Source: Phoronis australis
Taxonomy: Eukaryota; Phoronida; Phoronidae
Length of the DNA: 64,000 bases
Reading direction: 5' to 3'
Assembly: GCA_002633005.1 (NCBI GenBank)
Contig: NMRA01000086.1
Span: 352,982-416,981 of the forward strand
The position numbers were made by a program, and so were the translations under genes. Positions 57,001 to 64,000 of this stretch are shown piece after piece. Every line of letters starts with the position of its first letter. Position 1 is the first letter of the stretch. The notes under the pieces were generated by a model. It had not been told where the DNA came from, searched no databases, and saw only the letters and a program-made list of their open reading frames with translations.

Positions 57001-60000
57001 ATGACAGAAAACGATATATTGTCCCGTTGCTTTTATAGTGTACGACGTGTACTGACAATCACAATGTTACTGTTTCTGTGACTCGGAAATAATTTTGAGG
57101 AACTAGCCTGCCTACATACACACAGACCAAGGTCGACCATTGCTAAATGGTTTGAACCAAATCGAAAAAATAATTATTCAGTTGTTACGTGTACATATAA
57201 TTGTGAGGCAAGTTTATTTGAAAGGTACACAATTTAACAATTTGGGATTATTAAATTTTGCAGTTCTGGGGTAAATAGAACTGATAAGTAAGATTTACAG
57301 ACAGTAACAAGGCAGATACAAGCCAACATTGTAATAGTAGTTTTCAACTAACATGATGGGGAAAACCCAGGAGACCAGACAACAAAACAAGCCTAAATCG
57401 TTTGAAAATTAAACGGAAATGTTTGCTTCCAAATTTAGTTTACTTTGACAAGATGACATACAAGCTGAAAGTTGTCATTCAGGACACTTAATATTATTGT
57501 CACTGGCCGCACATGATTTACTCCGCAGGTTCAACCAAGCGAACCTGTTAAGATATCCGATTGGTTTTCAATGACTTCCGACTTATAAACAATAAAATGT
57601 CTTAGCCGATAGACTCACTTAAATCAATGGACTGAATGAAGCGCAGTCCCTGTCAGAGCGTAAGTTATCTTTTCTTTTGTTTTAGTAGTTGACACTTGGA
57701 AAATAATAACCAAAATCTTAATGAAATAGGTAGAAGGTAAAAGCAAAAAATACAATTCAATTAGTTCTATACATGCGGCAACTGGCACAGGAAAGCATTT
57801 CATGAACAGACACTCATGAATTCCACCATGTGACACCACGCACAGGCAACTAACTCAAGCAGATGCTCTGACATAGTGTGCATAGCAAATCAGAGGTCTT
57901 GATACTCACATAATCTAACAGCTGTTTGTCTGTGAAAGATAACTACATAGTTCCATACCGACATAAGAAGCTATACAAGGTCCTACGGAAAAACACAAAA
58001 CTTTATCTTCAAACCACATATCTTTACCCACTAGGCTTTGTTGTGTTAATACCAGCAACAAAAAATTGGGATTGGATAAATCATTTTGGCATTGGGAAAG
58101 AATAGGGCGATCAATCTTCCTCACTCAGACAGCACAGACAGCAGTCACCAGACACAAGTCTTGCATGCTTGACACCATGAGGCACATGCATGACACAATT
58201 TGTCAAATCAATCAGCTCATCATAACTGAGCAACTGAGGTTTATGGAGAAAGACGTGGGTTCTTAAATGTAGTGCATGCTGTCAAAGTCTACGATCTGTG
58301 AGGGAAGAAGAGTGACAGTCCTGAACATGTACACACATCAAAGAATCTGACCTGCAGACAGAGATCACAATAGGCAAGATCTTTATCATGGTCCTTTTTC
58401 ATGTGACTCATGAGCTCCCCACTAGAGGTCAGCGTGACTTTGCAGTCAGGACACTGCGTCCAGTGACTTAACTCGTGCCGCTTGAGGCTCCCAGCCACAG
58501 CGAACCCCCTATTGCACACGGTACAAACAAACGGCTTTTCCCCGTTGTGACGATGACAGTGCTCTGCGAAATGACCCATGTCATCTGTCGTGTACTCACA
58601 TTTGTCGCACCTGTGTGGAGAAAACAAACTTCTGTTTTTACACAAGATGAGAATGTTTCTTCAAAAAAGCAGAAAACAATATAAATCTCTTTGGGAGTGC
58701 CAAAGGGGGTCTGGGTCTCCCCCAGGAAAACTTTTTAAAAATAAGGCTTTAAAAACCACTTTTCCTGCAATCTGAGGTGGTATTTACCATTTTGAGTAAA
58801 AGAAAATGATACAAAAGAGAAATGTATTGATGAAGAGCAGCCAAATTTGACTAACTTCAGAACGTCACATCCTAGAAATCACTCATACGAAACTTCCTGG
58901 CGCTATGCTTTATACCAGTCAGCCATAAATTGGGTAACATGCCCATGTCTTTAGTAACATGTAATGAAAAAGAAAGGTACACTCATAGCAAAACAACAGT
59001 TTAAATATCTGTTCCATGATGAAGATAAAACCTCAAATAAGCAATAACAATTATTACTTTACACAGCTTTTGATTATAGTGATAAAAATCATTTAAGTTC
59101 TATTTTGATAACCCATCATGCAAAAAGGGAACATTATTTTCAAAAAACAATTCCTAAGTGTTTTGGATAACAATGCATAAAGGACAGTACTTGAACGTTT
59201 CATAACAATCTAATCAAAGATATGATGTTCCAAAGTTAGCCAAATTTGGACATTTGTCTAGGGTCCTCAAAAGCCTTAATGAAACGAGAGCCCACCAGCA
59301 TGGAACAGGATTTTTGTTCAACGTCTGGAAAAACTCACTGGAAATTTTGTTTCGGTGCTTTCTCTGCGTGCTCCTGGCTGTAGTGAGATTCCATCGCATC
59401 AAGGGATACTGCTGTATAGGTGCACTCTTCACACTTGAGAGCGACATCTGTAGTCGCTTGCTCACACTGAACAGTCTCGGGAACAGCAGAATCTCCATCA
59501 GTGGAGCCTATCGGATTTAAGACGCATGGAGTTGATAGTTATTAATATAGCGACAGACAGTGTAGCAACGTGGACTACAGCAAGTCACGGCAGTTTTTTT
59601 GGGAATTACAAAGGGTAAAAGGTAAAAAGAATGCTTTGAATAGTATCTGACAAAAGATGAGAAGTCGTAAAATTAAAATTTTGCAAGTTTACAAGTTTAT
59701 AAGCAGATTTGTAAATCCAGACTATTCTAGTAAAATCTATAGAAGGGAAGGCATTTTTCCACCAACCACCCATATTGTTTTATTTTCATAACCCAAAACC
59801 CATACTTTTTAATTACTTTGGAATGCAAACTCCAATAACACTTGAATTATGTTTGGTCAATTAATTTTTTTTAATTCAACTGGTCCTTCAAAAACAAGAG
59901 CAATGCAGAGTGGTGATATGCGCCCACAAATGCACCGCAAATGGTGTGCTTCTAGGGGTGTTTATTTGTATCATAAAAGTGGCCACAAGATGGCACAAAA

Positions 60001-63000
60001 TACGTGGTATCCATCTGAAAACAGAAACATGCCATCGTTTCTTAAATAGAAAGCTATTTACCAATCTCATAAATGTCTGTTAACTTCAGAAAAACAAAGG
60101 GAAATGGAAAAAATGAAATTGCCACTAGGGGGCACAGCGTTCGTCAGAACCGTCTGAAAGTTGTCGTCGACCGTTGACAATCTCATATAAATACACTTGC
60201 TATATTTACTTAAGTTCCTGCAGTGGGTTTAGGAGATATTGACATGGGTGCAAAAAAACTGCCACTTGGCGGCGCCACAGCAGTCAAAGTGGTCGGAAAA
60301 TCATCGTCAACCATCCTCTTTTTTTCTAATATGTTTATTACGAAATCTTCGATACAATGAATATACATAACCCAGAAAGCGCCAAGAGGCATTATATCTG
60401 GGTCAACTGTCCTTTTCAAACTAAAAACATGTATCCAAACTTTCACAATCATCCTTGGAGTGGTTTGGTTGATAGAGGGGCAAACCCCAAAACAGACGAA
60501 GAATCATTAAAAATGTCCCCTACACGGCGCAAAATATGGCAAATCTAACCAAAAAACAGGAACAAGTAATCAATTCTTTAATACAAAGCTATTTATTAAA
60601 TTTCATAAAAATCTGTCAAGAAACTTCTGAGAAACAGAGAAAAACCAAAAAATGAAATTGCCGCAGTCTACAGGAGGCACGTTTGTCGGATCAGTCTGAA
60701 AGTTGCTGTCGTCCGTTGTCACCTTCATATGAAAGTCTTGCTAAATTTAAGAAAAAAGATCCTGCAGTGGGTTTGAGAGATACAGCTATGAATGTAAAAA
60801 ACTGCCACTAGGAGGCGCCACAGTAGTCAAAGTCGTCACCACCATCAACAATTCTCTTCACACTGAGAATATCTTTGCAAATTTTCACAATTATCCTTAG
60901 AATGGTTTTGGTGATATGGCGCAAAATACCTAGATTCCATCTGAAAACAGGAGGATAGTGTCATCTCACCAACAGATGCCTAAATGCCAAATTTAATGAA
61001 AACCATTGAGGACCTTTGAAGATGGAGGTAAATGTAAAAAAATAAATTCCCACTACGGGGAAAGCCAGTAGTCACACCCATCAGAAAGTCATGGTCATCT
61101 GTAGTCAACTTCATATAAATACACTTGCTTAATTTAGTAAAGATACTACAGAGTGGGTAGGAGATACAGCCATGAGCGCAAAAAATTGCCACTAGGAAGC
61201 GCTACAGTAGTCGCAGTCAGAAAATCGTCAGCCATCCTCTTTATTGTAAGAACAACATGCCAATAACAGCCTCGAAAACAGTAAAATGACCCCAAATCCA
61301 TCCCAAAACAGGAGGATAGCGTCATCTCACTAATAGATGCTTATACATCAAATTTTATGAAAATCCGTTGAGGGCCTTTGAAGATAGAGATCAATGTAAA
61401 AAACTAAACTTGCCACTAGAGAGTACACTGGTATTCAGATTCGTCCGAAAGTTATTAATGCCGTCCCATTTATGAAAGGAACCCATGCAAGCTGAGATTT
61501 TTGTCAGCTCGCATCAAGTCGCAAAATGCGACCTGGAATTTCCAATGAATGCGAGCTGAGTTTTTACACTTCTCAACAGATGCCTGGCAAATACAAAGCA
61601 GCTCTTGTTAATCCGACCGTTATTTGGCTGTTGCCAAATCCAAGTTCAAAAGAACACTAACCGAGAAACGCCCTCCCGATGACTTGTAAGCAAGTCGCCT
61701 GAACATGGGATATGCAGAATTGACCTTTGACGCGTTTCATTGGCTAACACTTTCGGCCACTTTTGTAAATTTCCGGATTCGCTGAAGAAAGTTTCGGGCC
61801 ACTGCTTAACACGTGATAAAACTTCACAAAACAACGGTGTTTCTACTAATTCCTAAGCGATCAACTTACCAAACTTTGTGGTGGACAAAAATGTTTATTT
61901 TTCACATAAGATGTCCTTATTACATGTACCAAATATCTACGACAGTATCCCTGATATCGCACTGCGGCACCGTTAGCGCACAAGTAGTCCCGGCAGACAA
62001 TCGTGACTGAGATGTGCTTCTCCTTTTTATCGTATTAAGACAGCCAAAGTGAAAATGACAACCTTATTAATCGCCAAGCGACGGTCACGTCTTTACTTTC
62101 AGTTGCCAAGAAATTCTCAAACCCTTTACTTGTTTCTGTGGCTACGTGCGCGAAATATGATTTGTCTTTCACACGTTGTTGCCAACGTAAAGTGCAGGCC
62201 TACTCCAGCAATTCAAGTGCGTGAACTCATGCGTGCGCACCACTTCAAAGAACAACGACAGTCCTAAATGAAAGAGTATATCGGCTTGGCTCTGGTTTAT
62301 TTGAAAATGAACTCAGATTCCCAGCAGTTATAAAAGACCCGGGACCGATATAACCCAGAACTGACGTTTTCCTGTTCCGATGTTTCCCGAGGTCGATGTT
62401 CTGTAAACCCTGTATTCTATGCCTGTAGCCAGCTATTGCATCTAAACTGGCACTAGATGTGGTTCAAGTTAGCGAACTTTTCATTCTTCTCTTTATACAC
62501 TCCCTCCCCCCCGGCAACTTTTCGCTCCCCAAACCACCGACGCCGTAAAATGTTCAGACTCCTATTGAAACAACCTTGTTCCAGCTGAAGCGGGCAGTTA
62601 AAAACAAAATCATTCCGGGTGGCTAGAAAGGGTACAATGTAAGTGGTAACGATATCCAGAAAGTTACCCCTACTAGATGGAGTTTGCCTCGCAAAATCGT
62701 ATTATTATAACGTTTCTTACCATTGCAGCGTTTTAATATCTTATTACTGCAAACACTGAGGTTAACGACTATGCTCACACACAAGCCTACTCCCTACCTT
62801 TAAAGTGTTTCATAATAAGCGCTCACCGATCTATTAAACGTTCCCCCTTAAATTTTGAGAATTTCCAATTAAGCGACCACAATTCAAGCTAGCGCCCATC
62901 ATAGCGCACTACAAACAACCGCGTGTGGTTTAAAATTAACACGCAGCTTATATGGTGTGTCACTTTCATTTTACACAACTTTGGTTTTCAAAAACGTCTT

Positions 63001-64000
63001 TTCACGATATGTAAAAACCAAATCCCAGCTTTGTTTTATACCTCGGAAAGAAAGTTAACACTAGTGACATGAGTGTCGTTTTGTGACTGACCTATTTTTC
63101 CCGTACTTGAAAGGTACTGAGGAGCAAACTCGCCATTACCCGAGTTAGTTTGAATCGTTAACGACTTTGATGACAGCCAGTAGCAGGCCAGATCTAACAA
63201 AATCCCGGATAGTTTTTCAACAGGCATTTTCCCCCTTTTCACATCGCAAATTTAGCTACTTGAATACACAAGTCAGTTAAAGAGCACTGATTCAACTTTC
63301 ACGTCGGCAGCTTGCCTTGCGCTCTAGAGTCTTTCAATTGCGGTCGTGAAGAACAGTAAGGCCGTACCTGCATGAATGAAGTCAATTTTGAGATCCGAAA
63401 TTTGTGAGTATTTAACGCTGCAGGTATGAACATAATCTAAACATTTTCTGATCTAAAAATCTATTTTGGCGCGTAAAAATGGCGGGAAAATTTTGCGACC
63501 TGACATTTACGAATGCGAGCTGGATTTTGAAAATGCGACCTGGGATTTTGGCTTGGTCGTAAAATGCGACCTGGCGATTTTAATAGCGTAGAGCCCTGAA
63601 GGGTATTGGAGATAAAGCAAAGGACGCCAGACGGACGGACGGAGACGACACAATACTGTGGCCACATATAAATATGTGGGCGCATAAACACCTTGAGTTT
63701 TCACATGCACAAAACAATTAAACACTGTGGTATGAATGTGTACAGGAATATACGTCTTGCTCTGATGATACAAAATGATACCACCACAGTTCTGGAAGCT
63801 TACCTTCTCCTAAATCAATGGTAAGAGGATTCATGCCCGCATCATCATCGTTGCCCATTTCTTCCTCACCATCAATATGATACATCCCTGAATGATTGGT
63901 TACTGCCTTGTTGCTTTCACTGGTTGTTCTTTGGTGGGTTTCTTCGAGACCAGTTTCCTCTTTCAATCTCTTTTGTATCATCTTGCAAATGGTAAACTTT
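54055..64000 (-). CDS. C2H2 zinc-finger protein with 18 visible fingers, 5' partial, 4 exons in window
   Basis: Exons in coding order: 63804 to beyond 64000 (start outside), 59339-59507 (acceptor with a weak pyrimidine tract), 58352-58610 and 54055-56064 (with stop). Junction phases are 1, 2 and 0 and all fit. The first exon is acidic and low-complexity (GEEEMGNDDD). Finger 1 is in the second exon (CEECTYTAVSL, H-x4-H). Fingers 2-4 are in the third exon. Finger 5 is split exactly by the phase-0 intron (CDLCLQ | VFSSNQEMEDH). Fingers 6-18 are in the last exon, mostly YKC-x2-C-x12-H-x3/4-H. Finger 7 has a four-cysteine start (CCCC) and finger 16 lacks one residue between its cysteines (YKCSCG). 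About 280 Ser/Thr/Pro/Gln-rich residues follow with no recognised domain. Most likely a nuclear DNA-binding regulator. No KRAB, BTB or SCAN domain lies in the visible part, and orthology is unresolved. Confidence 0.93.
56065..58351. other. Zinc-finger gene intron 3 (visible), nothing else
   Basis: AT-rich intron between the 58352-58610 and 54055-56064 exons. No repeat boundary or second gene was seen. Confidence 0.6.
58855..59290 (+). repeat. Dispersed repeat family R1, copy 5
   Basis: Matches the family (CCAGTCAGCCATAAATTGGG, AAGGTACACTCATAGCAAAACAAC, GTTTTGGATAACAATGCATAAAGG, GATGTTCCAAAGTTAGCC, TAGGGTCCTC). It fills most of the intron 58611-59338 and ends about 50 bp from the 59339-59507 exon of the zinc-finger gene. 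Confidence 0.75.
60020..61460. repeat. Tandem array of about 360-540 bp units in the zinc-finger intron
   Basis: Unit starts fall at about 60119, 60659, 61049 and 61410 on the motif TTGCCACTAGGGGGCACA. Each of the first three units then has GTCTGAAAGTTGTCGTC-like, CTTCATATAAATACACTTGC, CTGCAGTGGGTTTAGGAGAT, TGCCACTAGGAGGCGCCACAG and CATCCTCTTT in the same order. The fourth is cut off at about 61460. Matching GACGGACGGACGGA sequence at 63625-63650 may be the other end of the array. Confidence 0.8.
61470..63600. other. Sequence interrupting the tandem array, bounded by AAAATGCGACCTGG words
   Basis: AAAATGCGACCTGGAATTT with GCGAGCTGAG at 61520-61560 recurs as GCGAGCTGG, AAAATGCGACCTGGGATTT and AAAATGCGACCTGGCGATTT at 63515-63580, all in the same orientation. 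The roughly 2 kb between shows no recognised gene. Confidence 0.4.

Overview
The window is animal nuclear DNA. It is AT-rich and dense in repeats, with spliced genes carrying GT/AG introns and no prokaryotic signals. The families present (selenium-binding protein 1, a secreted C-type lectin with a coiled-coil stalk, a long C2H2 zinc-finger protein) and the many TAGGCCTA-like words, foldback elements and tRNA-like repeats suit a marine invertebrate, possibly an ambulacrarian deuterostome such as a hemichordate or echinoderm. The species cannot be fixed from the sequence alone. There is one assembly gap of 73 N at 39539-39611.

All four genes I can support lie on the minus strand. (1) 509-19083 and (2) 21789-41596 are two head-to-tail paralogs of selenium-binding protein 1 (methanethiol oxidase). 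I rebuilt each from eleven exons. All eleven exon lengths and splice phases match between the copies, giving 480 codons each. The first coding exon is proposed to be only the four bases ATGG, lying 7-8 kb upstream of exon 2 in both copies. (3) 47758-49107 is a two-exon secreted C-type lectin of 248 residues. (4) 54055 to beyond 64000 is the 3' part of a zinc-finger gene with 18 visible C2H2 fingers; its 5' end is outside the window.

Most of the rest is intron or intergenic sequence filled by transposable-element relics. There are foldback elements (4722-5430, 16131-16256, 20036-20080). There are inverted-repeat elements with visible target-site duplications (13167-14157, 37719-38047, 28898-29486, 31896-32381). 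A dispersed repeat family has five copies on both strands. A 1.7-kb inverted-repeat structure carries a trace of a retroelement protein. Long-period tandem repeats fill 39.6-41.2 kb and 60.0-61.5 kb, and there are several microsatellites and minisatellites. No CRISPR array, rRNA or intact tRNA gene was seen.

The two selenium-binding proteins are predicted to share one biochemical job (oxidation of methanethiol and sulfur/selenium handling) and probably arose by local duplication. The putative promoter of copy B holds five AGGTCA/TGACCT nuclear-receptor half-sites in about 205 bp. The lectin and zinc-finger genes show no obvious functional link to them.
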